Assembly: GCA_023414355.1 (NCBI GenBank)
Contig: JAEZOB010000024.1
Location: 56,035-120,034 of the forward strand
Origin: Bacillota bacterium
GTDB lineage: Bacteria > Bacillota > Clostridia > Lachnospirales > Lachnospiraceae
DNA: 64,000 nucleotides
Direction of reading: 5' to 3'
The notes below the pieces were generated by a model. The model was not told the DNA's origin, did not search any database, and worked only from the letters and a program-made list of their open reading frames with translations. The translations under genes were made by a program, and so were the position numbers. Numbering within the stretch: the first letter of the stretch is position 1; the number at the start of each line of letters is the position of its first letter. Of this stretch, positions 46,206 to 53,767 are shown one piece after another.

Positions 46206-46778
46206 TTGGAAAAGAGCTTGAAACTATACCTGAAATTATTTGCATCGACCTTTGTTCTCAGTGCTTTTACCTTTGGAGGAGGGTATGTCATCATTTCTTT
46301 GATGAGAAAGAAATTTGTTGATCAGTATCAATGGATCGAAGAAAATGAAATGTTGGATCTGACAGCGATTGCCCAGTCCTCTCCCGGCCCGATTGCAGTC
46401 AATGCTTCAATACTCATCGGATATCGTATGGCTGGAGTACCGGGAGCCCTCATTACAGTATTTGGTACGATATTGCCTCCAATGATTATCTTATCTGTCA
46501 TTTCATTGGCTTATACTGCATTTCGGGATAGTGTTATGGTTGGTTATGCTCTTCGGGGAATGCAGGCAGGGGTCGCGGCGGTTATTATCGATGTTGTAAT
46601 AAATATGGTGAGAGGAATTACAAAGCAGAAACATGTTCTTGCGATCCTTTTGATGCTTGCGGCTTTTGCTGCAACCTTTATCTTTGATGTCAGTGTAATC
46701 ATCATCATACTGATCAGTGGAATATTGGGTGTGATCATAATGTATAGTGACAAAGGAAAGAGAGGTGGTGGGCAATGA
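46206..46778 (+). CDS. Chromate transporter ChrA-family protein, first subunit (TTG start)
   Basis: 190 aa, about five or six membrane segments. The CHR motifs FTFGGGYVIISLM, AQSSPGPIAVNAS and GVPGALI are present. Short one-domain CHR proteins are encoded in pairs and act together as chromate or other oxyanion transporters. TTG 46206 follows AGGAGG by 9 nt. The stop overlaps the next ATG (ATGA). Confidence 0.88.
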   Translation: MEKSLKLYLKLFASTFVLSAFTFGGGYVIISLMRKKFVDQYQWIEENEMLDLTAIAQSSPGPIAVNASILIGYRMAGVPGALITVFGTILPPMIILSVISLAYTAFRDSVMVGYALRGMQAGVAAVIIDVVINMVRGITKQKHVLAILLMLAAFAATFIFDVSVIIIILISGILGVIIMYSDKGKRGGGQ

Positions 46779-47341
46779 ATCTGCTAACACTATATTGGAG
46801 CTTTTTTCAGATTGGTCTGTTTAGTATCGGAGGAGGCTATGCGGCATTACCTTTGATACAGAATCAGGTAGTGAAGCTTCATGGATGGCTTACAATGTCA
46901 GAGTTTGCGGATGTCGTTACCATCTCCCAGATGACACCGGGCCCGATCGCAATCAATGCAGCATCCTTTGTTGGCATTAGGATGGCCGGAATACCGGGAG
47001 CGGTTGTCGCAACCATCGGCTGTATCACTCCATCTGTGATCATTTCTTTGATTTTGGCCTATATCTATTATAAATATCGTAATCTGACAGCAATACAAGG
47101 TGCGATGAACGGCTTACGTCCTGCCATAGTAGGTTTGATTTCAGCTGCCGGATTATCTCTGGTTCTGTTGGCTTTCTATAAGAATGGCAAGGCATCGCTC
47201 GATTTTCACGATTTGGATTTCCTTTCAATCGGCATATTCACAGTAGCATTGTTTGTTTTGAGAAAAATGAAAATAAACCAGATTGCAGTTATGATAGGTG
47301 CAGGGGTTTTGGGACTGTGCATCTATCCGTTTATAGCCTAA
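46775..47341 (+). CDS. Chromate transporter ChrA-family protein, second subunit
   Basis: 188 aa, overlapping the first subunit by 4 nt. SIGGGYAALPLIQ, SQMTPGPIAINAASFVG and GIPGAVV mirror the first subunit. Opposite membrane topology of the two subunits is typical of such pairs. The substrate cannot be told. Confidence 0.88.
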   Translation: MNLLTLYWSFFQIGLFSIGGGYAALPLIQNQVVKLHGWLTMSEFADVVTISQMTPGPIAINAASFVGIRMAGIPGAVVATIGCITPSVIISLILAYIYYKYRNLTAIQGAMNGLRPAIVGLISAAGLSLVLLAFYKNGKASLDFHDLDFLSIGIFTVALFVLRKMKINQIAVMIGAGVLGLCIYPFIA

Positions 47342-47354
47342 GAGTAAGATTTCT

Positions 47355-47441
47355 CAGGGGTCTTTGTGTAATGGTAATTGGTTAGAAGGTGAGCATATTG
47401 GCTTTCTATACCATACAAATTATGCAAAGATCCCTGTTTTT
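47355..47441 (+). terminator. Long terminator hairpin after the chrA pair
   Basis: Outer arms CAGGGGTCTTTGTGTAAT and ATTATGCAAAGATCCCTG pair closely, and ATGGTA/TACCAT pair inside. TTTTT follows. Confidence 0.8.
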
Positions 47442-47732
47442 GATTCTTATAACAGGAGATCAACTGTAGAAACATCAGATAATTATTAATAAGTTTGTAA
47501 TAAAAAATTCATAAATACAATATTACATAATCGGGCTAAATCCTTGTTTTATAAGAGTTTCAGGCCTTAATCCATACTTTCGAATAGGTAAGACTTGTGT
47601 CAAACACCAATATCTAGCTGTTGAACCCATGTTGCAACTATGTTACTGTAAGGGAGCAGCAGATAGACAACCTTAAGGAGCTACCCCTTAGAAAAGGAAA
47701 ACTCCTTAAGACACGTACTTAGGAGGTACAAA
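47442..47732 (+). promoter_or_regulatory. Riboswitch-like leader of the CAP-domain protein gene
   Basis: A possible closing stem joins TAAG/TTGT (47589-47592, 47595-47598) to ACAA/CTTA (47667-47670, 47672-47675). Inside are GTGT/ACAC and ATCTAGCTG (47612-47620) with CAGCAGAT (47657-47664). CTTAAGGAG (47672-47680) pairs perfectly with CTCCTTAAG (47702-47710). The latter can instead pair with CTTAGGAG (47718-47725), which holds the Shine-Dalgarno. The closing stem and the 9-bp arm share bases, so the folds exclude each other. I do not recognise a known aptamer. Confidence 0.5.
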
Positions 47733-48728
47733 ATGAAAAAATTATTAGTAACATCAGTATGTACACTAGGGTTGACACTATTGGGCGCATTTGGCAATTA
47801 TCAAAATTCTTTTGCATTATCAAATGAATTAGGTGCAATAAAAGGCACTACAAATGTAGAACAATCTATTACAAACAATGATTTGGCCAGTCTTCCCGAC
47901 GAAAACAGTTCACTTGCTTTTGCAGCAGTGAAAGAAGATACGTCTAATTATATAAAGGCAGTACAAACAACAGCGAATGAAGCAAAGAGTACTGCACAAA
48001 AGAGTAATCAAGATAAAAGTAAGGGTACCAAGGTGAAAGGGGTATCGACTGAAAAACCGAACATGGTTTATAAGAATGTGAACCTTTCCAACTGTAAGAG
48101 CAAGAAGGATGTGGTCAAGAAGCTTAAAAAGAACGGTGTAAAAGGAATTACCATTTCCAATATTAATGATATTAAGGGCTTGAAGAACATTCTGGCTTAT
48201 ATTCAGAAAAACAACAAGAATACCAACAAGACCACTACTTCAACCACAAAATCTACACCTATCCAGACACCGACTCAGACTACGAAGCCTACACCTACCA
48301 AGACTCCGGCGCTGACCACGAAACCAGCACCTACGACAACACCTTCATCAGAATTGAGTAGCTATGCAGATCAGGTACTGAAGCTTGTAAATCAGGAGCG
48401 CGCTAAGGCAGGACTGCCGGCATTAACGACGAACAAGACATTACAGGCAGCGGCAAATAAGCGTGCGCAGGAGATCGTACAGTCCTTCTCCCATACAAGA
48501 CCGGACGGATCAAGTACGTTTACAGTATTGGATGATTACGGAATTTCCTACCGGAGTGCAGGAGAGAATATAGCATATGGTCAGAGAACACCTGCTGACG
48601 TTATGAATGCCTGGATGAATTCTCCGGGACACAGAGCCAACATCCTGAAAGATGGCTTTGGAAAAGTGGGTATCGGTGTATATAAAGTAAATGGAACACT
48701 ATACTGGACACAGGTATTCACGAACTAA
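47733..48728 (+). CDS. Secreted CAP-domain (SCP/YkwD-like) protein
   Basis: 331 aa. Signal peptide (about 1-29), a Ser/Lys-rich region, a short alpha/beta unit (about 108-160), a Thr/Pro-rich linker (about 163-205) and a C-terminal CAP domain (about 208-331: VNQERAKAGLPAL, FSHTRPDGSS, AGENIAYGQ, WMNSPGHRANIL, YWTQVF). The linker suggests cell-wall exposure. AGGAGG at 47721-47726 sits in the predicted switching hairpin of the leader. The role of bacterial CAP proteins is poorly known. Confidence 0.9.
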   Translation: MKKLLVTSVCTLGLTLLGAFGNYQNSFALSNELGAIKGTTNVEQSITNNDLASLPDENSSLAFAAVKEDTSNYIKAVQTTANEAKSTAQKSNQDKSKGTKVKGVSTEKPNMVYKNVNLSNCKSKKDVVKKLKKNGVKGITISNINDIKGLKNILAYIQKNNKNTNKTTTSTTKSTPIQTPTQTTKPTPTKTPALTTKPAPTTTPSSELSSYADQVLKLVNQERAKAGLPALTTNKTLQAAANKRAQEIVQSFSHTRPDGSSTFTVLDDYGISYRSAGENIAYGQRTPADVMNAWMNSPGHRANILKDGFGKVGIGVYKVNGTLYWTQVFTN

Positions 48729-48760
48729 TTAGCCGCCTGAAAGCGCAGCAATTGCTTGGA

Positions 48761-48796
48761 AGCAGCAAAACCATCCCCGGTTTTGCTGCTTTTTTT
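48761..48796 (+). terminator. Rho-independent terminator
   Basis: A perfect 12-bp stem (AGCAGCAAAACC / GGTTTTGCTGCT) is followed by a T run. Confidence 0.93.
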
Positions 48797-48879
48797 AGTA
48801 TGGGTATATGAAATACGGAGGATATCTTTGTGGTTAAAGTAATATAATTAGAATAAACAAGATGTTTTGAGGGATAGAA

Positions 48880-49590
48880 ATGCCGGAAAAACAAACTCAG
48901 AAGGAAGAACGTTTGAAAGAATTTTTTGAAAGTCATAAAGGAATTACCTGGTCAGAAGCGGTCACCTTAGTTAATATCGGGCTGGATCGTGATTTTTATA
49001 CCGAGGTCAGTCAGATTAAGACACCGAATAAGATAACTGTTTTGGTGAATAAGTACCGCCAGCTTCCCAGGGATTATATACCGGCTGATTTGGAGCAGAT
49101 TTGTCCGCGGTATGCAGAAGGTGAGCTCAGCCTGAGGCAGGCAGCAAGAGTGGCATTTGAAGCTATGTGTCTGGAAGCGGATCGAGAGAATATCCTACTT
49201 CGTGCTGTTTCATCCTTCAGAAGCTATGAATATCAAAGACAGGTTTATTTTAAAAATTGGCAACAGCCAATACCTTTGGAGGAATATCAGAAGGAACGAG
49301 ATAAGGTTTCTGCGCGTCCGGGCTTCAGCGAACATCAGACTGGTCTTGCAGTAGACATCAATGACCTCGAACCTACTTTTGAAATGACTCAGGAAAGCCA
49401 ATGGCTGGCTGAAAATGCATATCGATTCGGATTTCTGTTGAGGTATCCTAAGGAGAAAGAATGGATTACCGGTTATGATTTTGAACCCTGGCATTATAGA
49501 TATCTGGGTAAGGAGCTGACGGAGAAGGTATACTTCAGTGGATTAACCTATGATGAATATTTTGTAAGGTGCCCTGAGGAGTTCAGTTAA
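48880..49590 (+). CDS. VanY-type D-alanyl-D-alanine carboxypeptidase family protein
   Basis: 236 aa. A VanY/peptidase M15B domain (about 85-230): AVSSFRSYEYQ, then zinc ligands in SEHQTGLAVDI and the final EPWHYRYLG. No signal peptide or TM is visible, which is unusual for an enzyme acting on peptidoglycan outside the cell; the N-terminal 80 aa are unassigned. A spore or alternative-secretion role is possible. Confidence 0.85.
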   Translation: MPEKQTQKEERLKEFFESHKGITWSEAVTLVNIGLDRDFYTEVSQIKTPNKITVLVNKYRQLPRDYIPADLEQICPRYAEGELSLRQAARVAFEAMCLEADRENILLRAVSSFRSYEYQRQVYFKNWQQPIPLEEYQKERDKVSARPGFSEHQTGLAVDINDLEPTFEMTQESQWLAENAYRFGFLLRYPKEKEWITGYDFEPWHYRYLGKELTEKVYFSGLTYDEYFVRCPEEFS

Positions 49591-49601
49591 ATTACCGGAT
49601 C

Positions 49602-49642
49602 AAGGCAGTGTCCTATGTAAATTACATGGACGCTGCCTTTTA
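49602..49642. terminator. Bidirectional terminator between convergent genes
   Basis: AAGGCAGTGTCCTATGTAA pairs with TTACATGGACGCTGCCTT, with T-rich sequence on the plus side and A-rich on the other. Confidence 0.75.
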
Positions 49643-49660
49643 TTACTGTTTTGGGAATGA

Positions 49661-50203
49661 TTAAAAGGACTCGGTATTATATAACCGATAATATCCCTGC
49701 GGAAATCCACAGACGGGACAGATATTCGGGGCACAGACTCCGCTTAGAATATTCCCGCATTGCATGCAGATCCATAGCGTTTCTCTTGGTTTACAGAAAA
49801 CTTCACCACGAAGAATTTCATTTCGTAAGGTAACAAAGTTCAGATTATGATTTAATTCAATGTTTGCAATACCGTTGAAAAGCGCTGCGATATCTTCATA
49901 ACCTTCCTCTCTGGCTGTCACTGCGTATTCACGGTAAAGATCATTACCGACATAAGCCTCTAGCTCGGCACAGTATTCAAGATTAGTGACGGTGGGCGGC
50001 AGTTCCCCATTATTTAACCTCCTCCAGAAGATCCTTGCATGCTCTTTCTCATTTCTGGCGGTTACATCGAAAACCTCTCCTATCTCTATATAGCCCTCCT
50101 GCCTCGCTCTGTCGGCATACAACAGATATCTGGTGCATGCCACCTGCTCCAGCTGAAATGCATTTGTTATATTAGCATAGGTTTTGCTTTGCTGAAAGTC
50201 CAT
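49661..50203 (-). CDS. Rubrerythrin-like ferritin-fold protein
   Basis: 180 aa, minus strand. A ferritin-like four-helix domain (about 10-140) with Glu and ExxH motifs (FQLEQVACTRY, ARNEKEHARIF, IELNHNLNF) precedes a rubredoxin-type domain with C-x2-C (ICMQCGNI) and C-x2-C (ICPVCGFP). Such proteins reduce peroxide in anaerobes. The start is preceded by GGAGG on the minus strand. One of the few minus-strand genes here. Confidence 0.88.
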   Translation of the reverse strand: MDFQQSKTYANITNAFQLEQVACTRYLLYADRARQEGYIEIGEVFDVTARNEKEHARIFWRRLNNGELPPTVTNLEYCAELEAYVGNDLYREYAVTAREEGYEDIAALFNGIANIELNHNLNFVTLRNEILRGEVFCKPRETLWICMQCGNILSGVCAPNICPVCGFPQGYYRLYNTESF

Positions 50204-50354
50204 GATTCCTCCGAATGATACTTTCCTGTTGATAAATCATATGTAGAGCATAAATAGACTATTCTAAGATCTCACACGGAAGCAATTTTTGAACTGGAAA
50301 TAATGTCTAGGTTATGCTAAAATGATGAATAAATAACGGAAAGAGAGGGTACTT

Positions 50355-51188
50355 ATGATTGAGATTGTAGAAGCTAACATACTTGCGGATCAAATGAATC
50401 AGTTGATCTGCGGGAAAAGAATTTTAAGTGTCACAACCCTAGCCTCACCGCATAAATTCACCTTTTTTCATGGAGACCCCGAAAGCTATGACGGTTTATT
50501 GAAGGGGAAGACTGTCGGTAAAGCGTCACAGGTCGGAGGACAGCTTAAGCTGGAGATCGAAGACTTAATCTTTGTCTTTGGTGACGGAGTTGACTTACGA
50601 TATCTTGCTGCGGATGCACAGCGTCCGGTAAAGCATCAGCTGATGATGGACTTCGAGGATGGCTCGTCCCTCTCCGGTTCTGTCCAGATGTATGGCTTTC
50701 TGATGTTGACCATAGAGAAAGAGTTTGATAATCCATACTATCTTGTGGCAAAAGAGAAGCCGTCTCCACTGACAGAACAGTTTGACTATCCATATTTTTT
50801 AGGTATCCTATCTGCTAAAGGAGCTGAGAAGTTAAGTGCTAAGGCGGTACTTGCGACGGAACAGCGAATTCCCGGACTGGGAAACGGAGTGCTTCAGGAT
50901 ATCCTTTATCATGCAGGGCTTCATCCGAAGAGGAAGGTAGGTACCTTTACTGATGTAGATAAGGAAAAGCTTTTTCTTTCCATAAAAGAGACTCTGGCAG
51001 ATATGATTCGATGCGGAGGACGGGATACAGAGAAGGATTTATACGGTAATCAGGGAGGATATGTCACCAGACTTAGTAAGAAGACCGTAGGAAAGCCTTG
51101 TCCCGAATGTGGTCATATGATTCAAAAAGAAGCTTATCTTGGAGGCAGCATTTACTACTGTGACGGCTGCCAGCCTATGGTGAAGTAA
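50355..51188 (+). CDS. Fpg/Nei-family DNA glycosylase-like protein lacking the N-terminal Pro
   Basis: 277 aa. The N-terminal beta-sandwich, H2TH region (ATEQRIPGLGNGVLQDILYH) and C-terminal zinc finger (CPECGHMIQKEAYLGGSIYYC then CDGC) place it in the Fpg/Nei family of base-excision enzymes. The usual MPELPE start is MIEIVE here: Glu3 and Glu6 are kept, but the nucleophilic Pro2 is Ile. GNGVLQDILY matches the GNIYADE-type turn only loosely. Activity by another amine is possible. Confidence 0.85.
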   Translation: MIEIVEANILADQMNQLICGKRILSVTTLASPHKFTFFHGDPESYDGLLKGKTVGKASQVGGQLKLEIEDLIFVFGDGVDLRYLAADAQRPVKHQLMMDFEDGSSLSGSVQMYGFLMLTIEKEFDNPYYLVAKEKPSPLTEQFDYPYFLGILSAKGAEKLSAKAVLATEQRIPGLGNGVLQDILYHAGLHPKRKVGTFTDVDKEKLFLSIKETLADMIRCGGRDTEKDLYGNQGGYVTRLSKKTVGKPCPECGHMIQKEAYLGGSIYYCDGCQPMVK

Positions 51189-51195
51189 AATAAGA

Positions 51196-51392
51196 GACTG
51201 TTCATATTAATAGTGTAAGTAATTTTGTGGGAGCAATGATACCCCCTTGAGAGTTTTACCTGTGCAAGTATGTGCCTGATAGGACATCCTTCTAATATAA
51301 TAGGATGTCCTGGCACGACTGGAATAGGTAAAATTTCGAAAGGGGGTATCGTTGCTCCCACAAAATTTTAGAACATCTTAATATGAACAGCC
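51196..51392. repeat. ~200-bp imperfect palindrome between convergent genes
   Basis: The outer arms GACTGTTCATATTAA (51196-51210) and TTAATATGAACAGCC (51378-51392) pair at 14 of 15. The middle arms, around TTTTGTGGGAGCAATGATACCCCCTT, pair with AAGGGGGTATCGTTGCTCCCACAAAA. The central AGGACATCCT (51281-51290) and AGGATGTCCT (51302-51311) pair perfectly around an 11-nt loop. It fills the whole gap between the two genes and could act as a bidirectional terminator or be a MITE-like element. Confidence 0.8.
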
Positions 51393-51400
51393 TTTTATTA

Positions 51401-52213
51401 TCAAGCATTCATTCTGGGGCGTGCCGGATCACAATCCGGTTTACGAACAGTATCGGTAGTCTGAGAAAGCTTCCATAAATAATAGCATTCTTCTCTGGAC
51501 ATATGATCAGCCAACAGAGGCATCAGTGTTCCGAGTACTTTGTTATCCATCTTCTGATCACGTAAGGTATCCAAAAACTCGCTAAAGCTCCTGATAGCCA
51601 TAGCAGCCTGATCGTTCAAGCGATTGAGTGAAGGAAAACTCATAAGCTGTGTTCGAAGATAGCCGTTCATAAATAGTGCCTTGGAGTATAAGTCCTCAAA
51701 TTGAAGCTCATACCGGCTAGCCAGATCAATCAGATCCTTTTCGGCAGGATCAAGCTGTGCCGTTATGGAAGCGGAATGGCCTACGGCATCGGAAAGCCAA
51801 AGCATATGATAGTGAAGAGGGTGGAGCAGAATGGGCTTGTGCTCGCGAAAAGCAACCAGTATCTGAAGAAATTCCTCCAGCTCATTTAACATATCATTAA
51901 AGAAAGTAGGTGGCAGATGGGATTTTAAATCCGAGTTCAAAGACATAGTGAGCAGTTCAAGTTTGAATTCTCTGAAACGATAGACCTCACTGTAAGCTTT
52001 ACTCAACAGCTCTTCCAGCTCCTGAAGGGAAAGTGATTTTTGAGCATCGTTCAGTAGCTCATCGAACACCAGGATGAACTGTTGGGCTGTTAATATGTAC
52101 TCGGACTCGGTCGGAGCTAGGGAAAGAAAAATAAAACGAGCATGATCTCCCATAATCTGCAACCAGAAGCGATTTTCAGATAGAAGAGAATCGGGATATG
52201 GCATGGTATCCAA
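51401..52213 (-). CDS. DUF2935-family helical protein
   Basis: 270 aa from TTG 52213, minus strand. Two related helical bundles with His/Glu pairs: SENRFWLQIMGDHARFIFLSL at the N terminus and LLADHMSREECYYLWKL at the C terminus, as in DUF2935 proteins, which are likely metal-binding ferritin-like folds. GGAGG seven nt upstream favours TTG 52213; ATG 52219 is only 1 nt from the site. The function is unknown. Confidence 0.8.
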   Translation of the reverse strand: MDTMPYPDSLLSENRFWLQIMGDHARFIFLSLAPTESEYILTAQQFILVFDELLNDAQKSLSLQELEELLSKAYSEVYRFREFKLELLTMSLNSDLKSHLPPTFFNDMLNELEEFLQILVAFREHKPILLHPLHYHMLWLSDAVGHSASITAQLDPAEKDLIDLASRYELQFEDLYSKALFMNGYLRTQLMSFPSLNRLNDQAAMAIRSFSEFLDTLRDQKMDNKVLGTLMPLLADHMSREECYYLWKLSQTTDTVRKPDCDPARPRMNA

Positions 52214-52291
52214 GATCATACCTCCGGGTGGTGCATTATTAATCAATATATGCTTTGAATACTATGAATAGTATCAGATCATAGAATTGAA

Positions 52292-53155
52292 TTAAGCACG
52301 GAAACCTCTGCCGATTATTTCACTGGTATTGGTAATCAGCAGGAAGGCACCGGCGTCCACCTGCTTGATATGCTTTCGAAGTTGGACTGCCTGGGAACGA
52401 TTCATTACGGTAAGAATAATCTTCTTGTCCTTCTCCGTAAATGCCCCCTTAGCATCGAATACTGTTGCACTGCGGTGCAGTTCATTTAGGATGTAATCGC
52501 AGATCGGCTTAGGATTTTCGCTGATGATGGTGAAGTATTTATTCAGATTCAGATTCTCGATCACGTTATCAACCAGTGTGGATTTTAACAGCAGACCCAG
52601 GATCGAGAACAGTCCTGTAGTAATACCGAATACAGGGAATACAGCTACTGTGAGCAGGAAATCGGTGATCAGGAGTGAACGGCCAATATTGATACTCGTA
52701 AATTTCTTAAGAAGCATCGCAATAATATCGGTTCCTCCGGTAGAGCCGCCGATATTAAAAAGAAGTGCAGCACCAATCGAAGGCAGGATCACTGCAAAGG
52801 CGAGTTCAAGTGCGGGTTGATCCGTCAGCGGTCCATCCAAAGGAACAATTGCTTCCAACAACTTTAAAGTCAGCGAGAGCAGAAGACTTCCGTATACAGT
52901 ACGATTACCGAAGCTTTTGCCAAGGAACAGATAACCAACGACTAAGAGAATACTATTAATAACTAATACAATGGTACCGGAGCTGATGCCGGGCATCAGT
53001 TTACTTAATATGATGGCGATACCTGTCACACCGCCGATAGAAAAATGATTGGGGAACTTAAAAAAGTAAACACCGACCACTACCAGCATAACGCCGGCGG
53101 TAATTAAAGCATAATCTTTAAGAGTTTGTATTATAGTATTGCGATTTTGGTCCAA
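52292..53155 (-). CDS. YitT-family membrane protein (DUF161/DUF2179)
   Basis: 287 aa, minus strand, TTG start 9 nt after GGAGG. Five or six membrane segments (about 15-190), with NHFSIGGVTGIAIILSKLMPGISSG and NIGGSTGGTDIIAMLLKK, then a cytoplasmic DUF2179 domain (about 200-285) ending in VDAGAFLLITNTSEIIGRGF. The function of the family is not established. It may form a unit with the DUF2935 gene downstream of it. Confidence 0.88.
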   Translation of the reverse strand: MDQNRNTIIQTLKDYALITAGVMLVVVGVYFFKFPNHFSIGGVTGIAIILSKLMPGISSGTIVLVINSILLVVGYLFLGKSFGNRTVYGSLLLSLTLKLLEAIVPLDGPLTDQPALELAFAVILPSIGAALLFNIGGSTGGTDIIAMLLKKFTSINIGRSLLITDFLLTVAVFPVFGITTGLFSILGLLLKSTLVDNVIENLNLNKYFTIISENPKPICDYILNELHRSATVFDAKGAFTEKDKKIILTVMNRSQAVQLRKHIKQVDAGAFLLITNTSEIIGRGFRA

Positions 53156-53357
53156 TTGAGGAATCCTCCTGCTTTTTTATTAATTCTAACATGATGCTTC
53201 TTCTTGGCATCCTAAAAATCAAAGAAGAACAGGGAATAAGCAGATGCTTATTTCGTAGTTCTTCAGGAGAAATTTGGTACTTTCAAATTTCTTTTCACAT
53301 AGTTCATAGAAAATTATGATATTTTGTTACTAAAAAGTCAAGTGGGTAAAATAGTTG
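53156..53357. other. Divergent intergenic region with two hairpins
   Basis: GAAGAAC (53224-53230) pairs with GTTCTTC (53258-53264), enclosing AATAAGCA-GA-TGCTTATT. GAAATTTG (53269-53276) pairs with CAAATTTC (53284-53291), followed by TTTT. They could be 5' leader structures of yitT on the minus strand or a small repeat element. Confidence 0.45.
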
Positions 53358-53386
53358 TTGCAATTAACAATTAAATCCATTATAAT
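53358..53386 (+). promoter_or_regulatory. Promoter of the rsgA attenuator transcript
   Basis: TTGCAA and TATAAT are 17 bp apart, about 50 bp upstream of the leader-peptide start. Confidence 0.75.
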
Positions 53387-53441
53387 GACAATGTAATAAA
53401 TATCGTATAGTGCATACAGTTGCACGAAAGGAGTTGTTTTC

Positions 53442-53474
53442 ATGTCAGCATTCAGATCGGTGGTTTTAGACTAA
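53442..53474 (+). CDS. Leader peptide of the rsgA attenuator
   Basis: MSAFRSVVLD, 10 codons. AAAGGAG lies 8 nt before the ATG, an optimal site for so short a frame. It is followed by two terminator hairpins and then rsgA, about 290 nt downstream. A second short frame (MGRRQPCLRDAA, 53503-53541) has a weaker site. Ribosome stalling on the leader could control read-through. Confidence 0.65.
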   Translation: MSAFRSVVLD

Positions 53475-53574
53475 AACTTCATATTGGGCAGAACGAAGCA
53501 GGATGGGAAGAAGACAACCCTGTCTGCGTGATGCCGCTTAAGTTCCCTTTCGTGAAAACTATGATTTATAGTGG

Positions 53575-53597
53575 CACACCTCAGGTGTGTTATTTTT
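53575..53597 (+). terminator. Attenuator hairpin 1 upstream of rsgA
   Basis: CACACCT and AGGTGTG form a tight inverted repeat followed by TTATTTTT. Confidence 0.6.
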
Positions 53598-53601
53598 ATG
53601 T

Positions 53602-53650
53602 CCGCATAAAGCAGTTGGTTTCAGTCAGGCTGCTTTATGCGGTATTTTTA
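53602..53650 (+). terminator. Attenuator hairpin 2 upstream of rsgA
   Basis: A perfect 13-bp stem (CCGCATAAAGCAG / CTGCTTTATGCGG, 15-nt loop) is followed by TATTTTTA. It lies between the leader peptide and rsgA, so it would end transcription before the gene unless prevented. Confidence 0.85.
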
Positions 53651-53767
53651 TGCCCCAAATTATATTAGAAAGGATGAGATGAAAAATGAAAGAGAGCATT
53701 GTTAGGAGTTTAAATAGTAAGAGAAATGATAGAATACAAAGAATACAATTTGATTTGGAGGATTATT

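Noticed and set aside
47442..47732. Known c-di-GMP (GEMM) or c-di-AMP (ydaO) riboswitch
   Set aside because: The conserved core sequences of these classes as I remember them are not present. Reported only as an unclassified leader.
53420..53668. 82-aa ORF upstream of rsgA
   Set aside because: It overlaps the attenuator leader and runs through both terminator stems. The short leader frame with optimal Shine-Dalgarno explains the region better.
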